Made by a program: the position numbers and the translations under genes | Notes under the pieces: generated by a model | Seen by the model: the letters and a program-made list of their open reading frames with translations, nothing else | The model's database searches: none | What the model was told of the DNA's origin: nothing | Shown here: in pieces, positions 24,567-36,788 of the stretch | Layout: the number at the start of each line of letters is the position of its first letter | Numbering within the stretch: position 1 is the stretch's first letter | NCBI GenBank assembly: GCA_963082875.1 | Contig: OY720097.1 | Span: forward strand, 18,484,501-18,548,500 | Reading direction: 5' to 3' | DNA: 64,000 nucleotides | Source of the DNA: Corella eumyota | Lineage: Eukaryota > Chordata > Ascidiacea > Phlebobranchia > Corellidae

Positions 24567-27500
24567 TTATACGATTTCGCTTTCGGCCGTAAAAGCTGAA
24601 AACGTTAAATCACCTGTGGACCCTAAAAGTTGAAAAAATAGAAAAAATATTTACAAACCAATATTAATATATAAATCTATAAGAAATCTTTTTTTACTGA
24701 TTTAACTTAGTGGTGGCAAAAATATTGGTTTTAACCGGGCTATAGGCAGTTAACAAAGGCTCGTAGCATAACCAAAACTTATGGCTTGGGGCATCATAAC
24801 ATAAGGTCCCAGATTCAATTTCCATTTTTCCTTGTCATAAAGGGCAAACAGCGCTAGCTTATGACTATGCAAATTGGCAGATTAGGGAAATAACAAATGG
24901 ACGTTAATATCCAATAATGACGAAAACAACTCAAGACTGGGTTAGAAACAACAACTGTTAGGCTATTAAAAGCGGCTTTCTTGCAAATAGCTATTTTTAA
25001 AACAAAAATTTGCAATTATTGACTTATTTTAGATTTATCAATAAATAAAGCTTCTTTATTCTTGGAGAGGGGAGGGTGGGGATATATATTTTTGATTAAG
25101 ACTAAAAATATAAATTGTAAAACTTTGTTTTTCTTTAAATAAAATACTTTACTTACTCGGTGACGGTGATCCCAAATCGGTTAAGTTAGTTTCATTGCTT
25201 AACGTTCTTTGTACACCATTTGTATAAACTCCCGATTGTTGGGAATATAAAGAAGATGAAGTTGATTTGGGTCTTTTAAATTTCTGTGATTTTAACTTGG
25301 GCATCGCGTATTCCATTTCAAGTTGAAATCGTTTTAAATTAAAGTTTTTTTGATCTGACCATTTTACGCTATAGTTCAGCTATAAATAAAAAATGATATG
25401 ATTTAGTTATTCTTTTTTTTTCCGTTTGCAGTTTTTTAACTCTACTATTTAAATTGACCGGTAGCGTGGTGTAGTGGTAAGAACACTTGTTACACCACAC
25501 ATGAGGTCGTGGGTTTAATCCCGACTGATATCATGCTGTAGCGCCCTTGAGTAAGGCGCTATAAACGGTATGAACTTCTGCTGAGCCAGCACGTAATCAG
25601 CAGCATAATTACCGGGCAATTATAATCTATAATATCCCAAACTGCCACAGGCAACTCGAAGACTGGGCCGGGGTAACTGATGTTACTCTATGTTTAAGTC
25701 ACGCATTGACTTTCCCACATCGAGGATAAAGATATATACAAAAAAAAATCTAAAAAATAAACCGTTTTGAAAATGGGCAAAAAGGCATTTTTTTGTTTTT
25801 CTTTTTTTTAAAATTAATTTAATAATCTTTTTATACACCAAAAAATGTTTTTATTTTTAAAATGCTTATTACAAATTTCTCTAATATTTACCTTAATTGC
25901 TCTACTGACTAATTTACAAATAGAATTATGAGAGGAATGTTGTTTAATATATTCTTGTATTCCAGGAACAAGAACAAAAATTATTTTTGATTTTGATTCG
26001 ATCATAGACTGAAAACTCTATAAAAAAATAAACATTTTTAAATTATTTTTACCATTGAAAACTAACAGTAAAAATATTTTAAAATAATTCTGGAAAAAAT
26101 ATTTTTAAATAAAATTAGATAACTTCAAAATGTTTTTTTTTTACCTTTTGTAATTTAAATACACTCCACCTATCCTTTATATATTCTGATGTTAAAATAA
26201 TAACCACGCGGTGACACTGTTGCATGGAATTTATCGCATTTTCGGCACGAACTAAAAAAGAAATTTTTTAAATGAATACACATATTTGGAATCAAAATTC
26301 ACTATACCATGGTTTGTTACGAATCTTTTATAATTGAAAGCATTTAAGGTAACCACATAAAAACCACAATGGTACTAAGACAGTATACAGTAAAACATCA
26401 AAAAACATCAGACAGTACAACAAACTATTTTTTTTAATCTCGACATTACAGCCAAAATAAACACCCTAACTCGGGCTGATTTGGTTGAAATATTATTAAT
26501 TTTAATTTCCCGCTAAAAAAACTGCCGAATGGTTTATAACAGATTGTACTGTTTTTAAGGCTTTTCTCCAAGGCACTACACCAAGTGAGCAGAGGGAATT
26601 GAACAAAATACCCCATATAGTAAAGCAAAACTTTTTTACGACAACATTACACTTTCGATACAAATTTATGGCGAACATATTAAACTGCCCTAATTATTTT
26701 GTAATAGTTTATATGAAAACTTGTAAATCTAAACTCACGTGCGTTATCAAAGGCATCATGGTGTTCGTCAAAAACCTTGTACCCTAACCCCTCCAACACG
26801 TCACGGGTGGTGATCACCGAGTCACGTGCTATTTGTTGTGAAAATTTATCGCTGGTCGTTGAGAAGTTATAGGAGATGAACGCGCCGTAACTCTTTACAT
26901 CTGATCGAGTAAAAATGTGGTTTAATGTATTAGATTGCGGGGCAAGAGATTAAATGAAATTTTACCACGGGAAAGAGAATTGAAATGGTAAGACACTCGG
27001 AAAACCACATACTTAGAAACAGTCTGTAAACTATGCCATTCTTTCAGTTGCGTTTATAACTTTTGACATAAGGCGGCATTTCAAGTTAGGCCATATATGT
27101 GTATACAACGCATTTGATTGATAATAAAATCAATCATATATACCTTGTACAATTTAGGGCACTAATTTATGATAAATTATTGTTTTTATTTCCTAGCAAA
27201 TAATCATATGATGGATACAAAAATATAAATCTTGAAACACGAATTGTTAGATAAACAATTCAACGAAAACAAAATACGTGTTATAAAAAACTTAATTCAG
27301 TCTGTAAAAATTTACATATTTTGTAAGAAAAAACGGTTTTCAAGCATGTCAAAAATGCCTAAATTATGTCAGCCGTAAATTACCTTGTATGGGTTGCCCA
27401 AAAATTCTTTTATAATGAACTATGACATAAACTCTATTCCATATAAAGGCGGCAAGGATGAGCAAAAGGAAAATAAAAATGCCAACGGCAATTCCTATAC

Positions 27501-30500
27501 CCCTGGCGTTTTTGAAGAGGCTAGGCACCATGTCGGATGAAATTGTGATATTGGCAAGAACGCTGTCTTTCCCATGATGTAGTGTTACAGTATAGAAACC
27601 AAGGTCTGATTTAGTTACATTTCTAAAGGAAAAAAAATCATCAAAGAAATTAAAAAAAAAATTAATTTTTTTAATTTAAAAATAAAATGTTAGTTAGTCA
27701 TCCAAAATAATATATAAAACTTTGTTGTAATAGAGTTTCTACTTACTTTATGGTTAAATAAACTTTTATTTTTTTGGTTTCAATCTGGTTTAACTCTTCA
27801 AGGCTTTTTACTTCGTATAAGCAATCAGGAGTAATTCTATAAATCAAGTAGCCATTGTAATTTCTATTTAGGTAAAATACCATTTTGTTTTATATATCAA
27901 TATCAAAACATGAAGTAAATTCTATATTTAAACTTATAGCTAGAAGTGTATCAAATATAGTTTAAACAAATATTAATCATGTAAAAAAACTTCAAGCATA
28001 AAAGTTTGAGCTTCATTTAATTTTTTAAAACGAAAAAAAATGCGGTAAATATTTAAAGGGAAACAAAGAACTGGTAAATATTTAAAGGGAAACAAAGAAC
28101 TGGTTTACAAGTTAGCACGTGAATAACAATCAACATATTTCAAGGGTGACTCACGTGAAATTAAAAAAGCATTCGGCTCTGTCGTTTTTTGTGCTTTTCG
28201 TAATCGAGTATGCAATTTGATTAGAGCATTGCAGCGTCCCGTTATCTTTATCTTGCTGCAAAAATTAAATTTAAATTTAAAAAAATGTCATAATTTTTTT
28301 TTTTTAATTTTTTTTTTAAATTTTTATTTTTTTTTTTTATTTTGGTGCGGTATAAATGGGATCAGGGTGTTTGTTTTAGTTTGCTTTGTGCACGCATTTT
28401 AAGTGACTCCGGCTTCACTGAACCTTGAATTATACCACGTGAACAACAACACAGAAAATATTTTTCGCACCGCAACGGTAGAAAATCCACTAATTTTTAG
28501 TTGTTCAATATACTATTACAATTTGTTTAAGGACTTAAAAATATATTTTATTGACGTACCAAAAAAGAAGCTTTTTAAGTTTAAATTTTTTAAATTTCTT
28601 TTAGACATATTTAAATAAAATCGCTTTAGCTATTAAGATTTAAATTTAAACACTTTCTAAATTTAAATTATTACGTTTATATTTATTTTTAAACACAATT
28701 TACCTTTTGTTTACTCCATACAACTGTAAGCTCATGCTTGCCGACTCCATCCACTCCCGTGCCAGTACATTCCAGGTTTAAATCGTTACCGAACTGGGTC
28801 AAATAAACGTCCTTGTAACATTTAAGGGTTAGTTGGGAATCCTTACGTTGTTGAGCTGCAAAAAATATCAAATTGTTCGACAGAAAATAAACACATTTTA
28901 GATTTAGGCAAATTATGATATGCCAAACCACACTTGAGTTAAGTGTTTTTTTGTAAATATATATATTCACTATAACCTAATCCTAGGTTTAATACCCACT
29001 TTGGTAAGACAATTCCTAAAGCCTTTATAATTCGTAGGTATGTGCGTGCACAAATAGTTAATACATCCGACAAGAAATTACATAATGTCGAAAAACGTTG
29101 TCAATTTTTATTTTAAAAATAGAAGAATTTGGTTTTTAATTTCTACCCACTTCCAGCCTTAAAATATTTTAAATCGAATTAAACGCGCTGGCCTTATTTT
29201 AAGACTATTTTGCAATATTGCCCAATTTTTTTTGTATATATCTTTCTCCTTGATGTGGGAACGTCGAATGCGCGACCTAAACATAGAGTAACAACCGTTA
29301 ACCCAACCCAGTCTCAAGTTGGCTGTGGCAGTTTGGGATATTATAGATTATAAATGCCCGATAATTATGCTGCTGATTAAGTGCGAGCTCATCAGAAATT
29401 GATACCTCTTTTAGCGCCTACTCAACAGCACTACAGCATGAGAGCAGTGGGGATTGAACCCATGACCTCATGTTGTGTAGCAAGTCTTTTTACCACTACA
29501 CCACGCTACCGGTTAATGTTAGATTTTAGTAAATAGTTTTGCACTTACGAACAATGCAGAAATTCTGGTGCACAATAAAGCGAGTCATTCCTTTGTAGGT
29601 AATCTTACACGAATATACACCTGGGTGATGATGTGCCGTTCTTGGTATAATCAACTAAGAATTTTAAATGTTTATTAGTGAGTTGTGAAGATAGTATTCA
29701 ACACCAAAACCCAATTAAACCTAAAACCATTATATTTCGGTTCAAGTATTTAAATAAATTGTCCATTAATTAGAGGACACAAGACGCAAAGTAATTTATC
29801 ATGAACTAAATCAAAACAACTCCTACTTTTAAAATCACATTCTTACCGAGTCATCCGAATACTGGAATGAGCTGGTGTCATTGTTAATTATTGGTGCACA
29901 ATTCTTTAACCACTGTGACGTATATGTGTGATTTTTATCGATGTGATGAACCTGTTCTTGGTTTTTGCTGGGGTCAAGGTAAGGAGCTAAAGAAAAAACA
30001 CAATTGGTTATTGTATTAGGTAAATCTATTTATATTTATACATTATAAGCCTGCTTTACTTATACTAGCCTTAACACGATTTATATAGTAATGTACTTTA
30101 TATGTTATTGTTAAAGGGCCTGTAGCAATGGATTACAGAGCTTAAAACAAGTAAATGTTATTTATAAATTCGTCACATGGTATGTCGTTAGAAACAAATT
30201 AAACCTATTCGAACCTAAAGCACTAAACTTTGATATACTTACTGTTACATTTCCAATGCTTTCTTTGCGATATATCACCTTTGGGGTTAAGTAATAAGTG
30301 AGTGTCTCTTGCTAAGGCCTGCTCACATGTAAGAGCCGGAAGATGTGACATATTAAGGTGCAGGTTGACATCGTAGCACTTACTTGTACTTTCATTCAAC
30401 TACAAACAACATTTAACTATTATTAGAAACATACATAAATGCTAGAAACGTTTTTAGAGAATTTACAATTTTAAAACTGTTGTAAAATGTAGTTTTTCTG

Positions 30501-32179
30501 AAAAAATGGTCTATTTTAAATAAATACTCAAACTTGTCATGGCTTTTAGCAGCCTTAAAACTGAAATTTTGCATTTCGAAATGCAGCAAAGAAACGACAA
30601 GCTACTTATATATAGATTGATGAACCTAACGAGCATTCCCTAAAAGTTGAAGGTAAGGTATTGTTTTGGAATTTACAAGGAAAGGGAAATTGTCATAAAG
30701 TGAATTTAATAATCTATAACAATACTGCTTTACACCTTAATTAATGTAATCCGGTTTGCAAAGTAAGAAAAAGCGGTAATTGGAGCCACTGCGACTGCTG
30801 CGATCAACTGGGTTCAATACCTTTAAATTTTTTTTTGCTTTCTTTTCGTTTTTTTTTTATAAAAATTTTTAAATAGTTTTTAAAAGTTGTAAAACCTATA
30901 GTATTCGTTTTTGATAATCGAAGAAACGCAAACCTTGTTTTTTTGTCGAAGAAACGCAAACCTTGTTTTTTTGTTAAACAATGCAGAGAAAAAAAACGCT
31001 TGCTAACTTGTAACTACATTTAGATTGAGGTTAACTGAACCAAAAACATTGGTATTGCTATTTTAAAATAAAGTCAACAAGTGTATACCGCGAACTTTTC
31101 TCAAAACTGTTGCTCACCAATATTTTATAGTTGACAAGATAGTTCAGAGAGTCGCCAGGTTGCAGATCTTGCTTAAAATAATAATACAAACCCTCAATCT
31201 CGTTAAAAATAAACGTTTGATTGAATAACACCTTGTTGCTTTTCTGGTCTATAATCGAAATCTAAAAGATGCAAAAAATAATATATTTTGTCGGATAAGA
31301 AAATCACGTAGGCCAAGTAACTTGGTAATTACTTAAATTGAATGTAAATGGAAGTATTGTATTTTTAAAACAACAAAAAAGTTGTTATAAGGTGATTTAA
31401 GTCTTAAAAAAGCATAAATACTACACTGTTTACTTTATAATTACTAAAATAATATGTAAAAGAGCCTAACCAATTTTGCGAAATCTATAGGTAGTTACTT
31501 TATAAAACAATCAACTTATTTTTAACAAATACATTAACTAACTTAAATTACTAACCATGACATCTTTGTCGTAATAATCATATTCGCTGTAATCACTATA
31601 AACATTGTCAAAAATCTGATATAAATATTCGTAAAAATCAATTTTGAAAGGCCAACCAAAATAGGCTAACTCGTTAATAGATCCACTTTCACATTGACTC
31701 GTATTACCACCTAAAAATTAAAATAATAAAAAAATATTTAACGTTGTAGCCTACTTGCACTAATTTGAAAAAGTACAATTCAAAAACGAAAATTAGATAT
31801 TGTTTTCTAGTGAAAAATTAAGTTATCGAGTATTTATATTATTGAAAATGTTAATCGGTCAATATGGTAATTTTAACGTTCCGCTTAAAATGTTAAAAGA
31901 GTAAACAAGAAATTCCATAATAACTGTTCCATAAAAAAGCGGTTTCATACAGTTGTTTGTTCGATGAAATATTTTTGTTGTTTATTTATTATTAAGCCTA
32001 CTTAAAATCGAATATAAACCTTATAATATTCAATAAAAATGTAAAAAAACGACTACAAGTGGAAGGCATAATATATAACTGTAGTGTAATAATAAAATGT
32101 ATTTCTTACCTTTTTGTACTACTGAACTTTGTTGTGCTAGTTGAAATAGTGAAAAAACTACAAATACAATCAGTTTCAT
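24567..32179 (-). CDS. IL-1-receptor-like protein 1 (Ig-like ectodomain, TM, TIR)
   Basis: Fifteen exons on the minus strand, 2,028 nt, 675 residues: 32179-32110, 31710-31556, 31261-31118, 30399-30243, 29986-29847, 29654-29549, 28855-28704, 28255-28155, 27836-27747, 27622-27384, 26900-26739, 26251-26145, 26017-25892, 25379-25157 and 24622-24567. It starts with a signal peptide (MKLIVFVVFSLFQLAQQ). The ectodomain has Ig-like C strands ending in GVYSCKITY and GFYTVTL and many N-glycosylation sites. The membrane segment is GIGIAVGIFIFLLLILAAL (exon 10). The TIR domain opens with box 1 YGAFISYNFS, goes on through HRVVIILTSEYIKDRWSVF, and ends in FNLKRFQLEMEYAMPK, as in the IL-1 receptor family. 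Box 2 reads HHDAFDN instead of RDxxPG, and the box 3 Trp is absent. The last exon is the least certain: it was placed by phase and by its match (GDLTFSA) to the last exon of gene 2. An acceptor-like TTATTTTTAG lies about 35 bases before the ATG. Confidence 0.82.
24727..24965 (+). mobile_element. Divergent SINE-like relic
   Basis: GGCTCGTAGCATAACCAAAA, then GGTCCCAGATTCAATTTCC (worn B box), then GACGAAAACAACTCAAGACT and GGGTTAG match the order of motifs in the main SINE family, but poorly. Probably a different or very old tRNA-derived SINE. It lies in the last intron of the receptor gene. Confidence 0.4.
25457..25746 (+). mobile_element. tRNA-derived SINE in an IL-1R-like intron
   Basis: Well-preserved copy starting GACCGGTAGCGTGGTGTAGT and ending ATCGAGGATAAAGATATATA plus an A run. 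Opposite in orientation to the host gene. Confidence 0.85.
28044..28101. repeat. Two 29-bp tandem repeats
   Basis: The unit beginning GGTAAATATTTAAAGGGAAA occurs twice, apparently identical, at 28044 and 28073 in an intron of IL-1R-like gene 1. A simple recent duplication. Confidence 0.9.
29228..29516 (-). mobile_element. tRNA-derived SINE in an IL-1R-like intron
   Basis: Tail complement CTCCTTGATGTGGGAACG at the left and head complement GGGGATTGAACCCATGACC plus CACTACACCACGCTACCGG at the right. Same transcriptional orientation as the host gene. Confidence 0.85.
30918..30973. repeat. Two 28-bp tandem repeats
   Basis: The unit beginning TCGAAGAAACGCAAACCTTG and ending in a T run plus G occurs at 30918 and 30946, in an intron of IL-1R-like gene 1. 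Confidence 0.9.
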
Positions 32180-33854
32180 TTTCAATAAACAAGGTTATAT
32201 CAAAAATCAACCTAAAAATAATAAATAGGTTTAAACAATCAGTATTAATATTGAGTCTTACTTCAAAATTCAAACTTCTGAAACTTCGATAGTTTAGTTT
32301 ACTTACTATTATTGTATAACTGACTGATAATCAGACATATACATGAATAAAATCCTAATACATGGTGTTTATATTAGGTAACAAATCTGGTTTCTACACA
32401 GAGTCTGCACGTTTTAGATCTACCAGTCGTTTTGCCTAGAAATGTTTCGATTTAGTTCCAACCGTGCTTCAGTTGTTCTACTGCTATTTAACGCAGGCTA
32501 GTTTTGCATGCCCTCCGGCCTAGCGCAGCCTTAGTTAATCACGATTATTATTATGCGCTTTACATGAACCTTTGCCGTCGTGGTTTAAAACCAAGACCAT
32601 GGTTTTAAACAGCTAGAATGCCTGGCGAAAAAAAGAACGTAAATCTGCTCACAATGCCGTGCCGTCGAACCATGTCTAAAATGTGATGTCATTCTACATA
32701 CTTGCGCGAAATAATAGCTAAACGGTACACATTTGCTTGAGTTTACCTTATTATTAACATAGTTTAAGCGCTTCGTTTTGGTATTACTACCCCGAAATAT
32801 ACTTAAATGGTCTAAGTCTGGTATTCAAATTAGATAAACGGTGCAGTTTATTATATTATTTTTTTCATTAAATTCTTACTTAGTAAGTCCCCAATTAAAG
32901 TAGAAAAGGGTTATTTACAAGTTTAACTGTCTTATTCTGCACTTGTTCGTTTGTTAACTTAATGTTCCATTTAAAACAAATTAAAGTAAATAAATTTTAA
33001 AAGGGCTGATTTAAAAAATGTAAGTAAATGTTTAAATAACCTGTCCAGAGTTACCAGTATTTCTTATTACATTATACTAAATTCCTATACTAAATTCTTT
33101 GAAAAAAAGCTTTTTTACCTGCTACATAGCTTGTAATACTCCGAGAGTTACACGATATGCTGAAAATAAAGAATACTGGGCAAAATGTATGTCGTTAACG
33201 TATATGTATTACTACAATAAAACTACAGGCATGCATCCTGCCTGGCGCTAACAAGATATTTGATTAATTGAATATTATGACGTCAAATAGGCATTTACTC
33301 TTTCTGTTGTTGAAGTCGAATATTCGAATATCACAACTGCTTTCAATGATTCAGCGCGAAGTGATTATGCTCAATTAAAATGTTTTTGGCTAAGTAAGCG
33401 CTGGCCTTACAAGAAGTTAAACCTAGTAATTAGAGTGATTATCTAAAAATATCGAATACGATTTCCTGTGTGTTTAGGAAATTTACTTCCCCACAATTTA
33501 AATGTTTTTGTTATCCTTGAAATTAAGGTCAACAATTACAAGGTACGTTAATAAATAATTAACCCACACAGCCAAAAAATTTGACAATAAAATATCGGAA
33601 AAACGTAAAATATTTCAAAAAGGGGAAATATTTGAAAGCCTGACAGACAGTCGTGATAGGTATTTGTCAGACCAAAAATCCAAGCGCCACCCCGACATAA
33701 ACTAACACATTTAAATACAGACGCTTTTAAAAGAATTGTATATTTTAGTTTGTCCTCACGTTTTACGTGTGCTTTAATCACGAATTTTATTTCTATAAAA
33801 AAGGTTGTTGTTAATTGTAATCAGAAATAACGCTAAACGTGGTAAAAACAAAAA

Positions 33855-33935
33855 TGTGGCCTAATGGTTATTGAATTTATATTTACAAGCCGAAAGGTTT
33901 GTGGTTCGAACCGCACTAACGCTACACTACTTGTA
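33855..33935 (+). mobile_element. tRNA-like SINE head (second family)
   Basis: GTGGCCTAATGGTTA (A box) and GTGGTTCGAACCGCAC (B box) are spaced as in a tRNA gene, but acceptor stem and T stem do not pair properly. The B box resembles the copy at 43785, so this looks like a second tRNA-derived SINE family rather than a working tRNA. Confidence 0.5.
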
Positions 33936-36724
33936 CCCTAGTCCGGCGATAAGGGATAGCTCTAACACTTCTCTTTATAATTTCTTTCTATTTAACTCTT
34001 CACCACAAAAAAAATACAAAAAGAAAACAATTCTTGAAATCATTTTTTTTACGTTATGTTGTACATTAGTCTTTATAATAGAACTTTGATACCTACTTAA
34101 TTTAATTAAAAAATATTTTTCAGGATTATGAAGTTTAAATCCTATTTTATTAAAAGAACAAAGCTAGCACAGTTTTGACAAATTCCTATATGACCACGTT
34201 ACCTACGAACCCGAGGGCTTAAGGGCGTACTTCAAATAAAGATGCAAATCTTTAAAATTCGTGATAAATAAGAACAGGATTTTCCACATTTAATATAAGT
34301 ACGCTCACACATAAATACAATACTGACTATGTTTAAAACTTTACTTTCTGCAGTAAAATTTAAATATAAAAGTACCATAATTTTTACATTCGTCGAAAAT
34401 TCCTCAGTTTTTCTTGTGGTTTTTTAATATCAAAACATAAAATCTTTTTTTTATATTACATTCAACTTAATAACAACTGATGTCTTTTTCCAATATAATA
34501 ATATTAGATTGTTTACGTTTAAACTCCCGTTTAGTTACTCACAAGGCTAACCAGCAAACTTAATCCAAAATCGTTTAATGTCTTACATAATATTAAATTA
34601 ATGTGAAGGTCGTACGTGCAAAAGCAGGCTAATGAAAACAAGCGTCATAAAACGTAACTGAAAACAGTTAATAAATCAACCCTTTTAAAGCAAAACTCCG
34701 GATAAAATGACTACAGCATTTCCGATGGAAATTTTTGAGCAATTCAATTTTAAAAACCTACCTGTACAAACTAGCCTACACTTGGATGAAACACAACAAC
34801 TAGTTGAACACAACAACTTTTGCTGAAAACAAACAAACATACGCGGTTCTGCAGGTAGGCAAACCCACTTAAATTTACCTATTTCCTATTTGACGACTCG
34901 CGTATGGTTAGAGAGCAATCTGTTGGTTTAACTTCTTGCATAAACAGATCAAATTAAGGGAGGATAGCACGAATAGCCTGAGGACAGCACGAACTTGCGA
35001 ATACTTTTAAGCCATTATCCAACACACTGTAAATTACGAACCTGGACACGGTATATTAAATTTAAAAACGCATTCGTCAACGATATAATCACTTTAAAAT
35101 AACAAAACATTAAACCAGCTGCTATTCAAAACAACGCTAGCTCTAAAACTTTATTTTTTTCTATTTTTTTACCTAGCTATTCAAGCCTAATTTGTGCTAT
35201 TACTTTAATAATTTTAGAATAAAACTTATTTAATTTCTACAGTACTGAACCTATAACGCATTCCACTGTAGGCCAATTCACATAAAGACGCATCTCTAAC
35301 GCCTGTGTATTCTTTAATCCAAAATCTTTGTGTTCGCTGAAAGATTAGATGACTAACTCACTTCTGCGAAGTGTAGTTTATAGTTGAATGTTGCTACTCC
35401 CGCAGGCCACGGCGCGCTAAGGTTAAGATCATACACGACCGGTTAAAATGATAGTTCCAACTTATAATTCACTTAAGTGGTTTCCTCCGTAAGATTAATG
35501 ATAAGAATTATACACATCAAAATTCAGGCTTGCATGTGCGGTTCTAATACGTCTTGCGCTTATATTTTTACTGTGAAGGTTGTTTTAAAAATGCATTTTT
35601 TTTCTTTGAAATTTCCCAAATTGCTGAATGCTAAATACTTTATAGAGCACACGATCCATAAAAAGCGTAAAAAAAAACAATATTTACTAATCCAATTCTT
35701 TTTGTTTCAATTATTTTTCACCGTCCGAAGTGATATATCTTATACCTTACATTGCCCAGCAAAAAAGTTTTCTTTTATACTTCATCGGATTGACAGGTAG
35801 CGGGAAAAATCAGACAATTCGCAAGAGAAAATAAAATCGCCTACGATTTATTCCGTAAATACTCAAAATAATTTACAATACCAGGAAGCAATACAAAAAC
35901 GAGTGGGCAGTTTGAGCCGTACGAATTTGTCGATTTGGCAATAAGTTTATTCTTTGTTGCCGCTATTTCAAAATCGGTTTTATTGTAATATTTTAGTTTG
36001 AAGTTCGCTGTAAATCGATTTTGAAATTTTTTTTGATAACTGTCGCAAAATGCCGCTGTCTATGCTTGAATTTAAATATAGTTTATTATATGTTTTTCCA
36101 GGAATTTGAAATTAGATTTTTAAAATAGCAAAAAAATCGATGCATATGGAATTAAGGTTTAGGGAGATTCAAAAATAAATTTATTAATAATAGAGCGACA
36201 ATAGACAGATCAAATTACCTTAACTATTAATTAAAAATATTCAAGTTTTCTTTAGTGTTAGGTTAAATATAAAAATAATTAAGTTAGTGTTGTAATACCT
36301 ATTTTGACAATGATGATATTGTAATATAAAAAACAATGGCTATTAGTAATATAAGTAAAATTCGTTTTTTTTAAATAACATTTAAATTTTCTATGGTAAA
36401 TTAAAGTAAGCAAACATTAAATAAAAAATCTATAAAAAAAAAACAATAATAATTTTATTGCCCATTATTTATTACGCTACACAAGAAAATAGCAAGGTAA
36501 GCTATATGTAATTATGACGGATTCGTGTTTTTGTGCCAGTTAAGTTTTTTGGGCAAAAACGTGATTTAAATAAGACAGAAAAATCCCATTGTTAATGCAA
36601 AAATAATTCATAAAGCCCCGAAAAAAGTCGAAGCACAAAGTTAGCTAGTATACTAAGTAAGTTAAGTTATGATTTAACCAGTATTAAAAAATAAATAAAT
36701 GAGAGTTCATATACCTTTAAAAAA

Positions 36725-36788
36725 TGAATTGAACTTTTTTTAGTTCATTTAAAAAATTAATTGAACTTTTTTTAGTTTATTTAAAAAA
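36725..36788. repeat. Two imperfect 32-bp tandem repeats
   Basis: Two units sharing AATTGAACTTTTTTTAGTT and an A run, 32 bases apart. Each contains the inverted pair GAAC/GTTC or a decayed form of it. Confidence 0.8.

Noticed and set aside
33855-33935. Possible functional tRNA gene
   Set aside because: A and B boxes are good but the T stem mispairs and no acceptor stem closes, so a SINE relic is more likely.
35477-35800. 107-codon open frame in the receptor spacer
   Set aside because: No recognisable domain, Phe- and Lys-rich as expected from AT-rich noise, and no splice or start context supports it.
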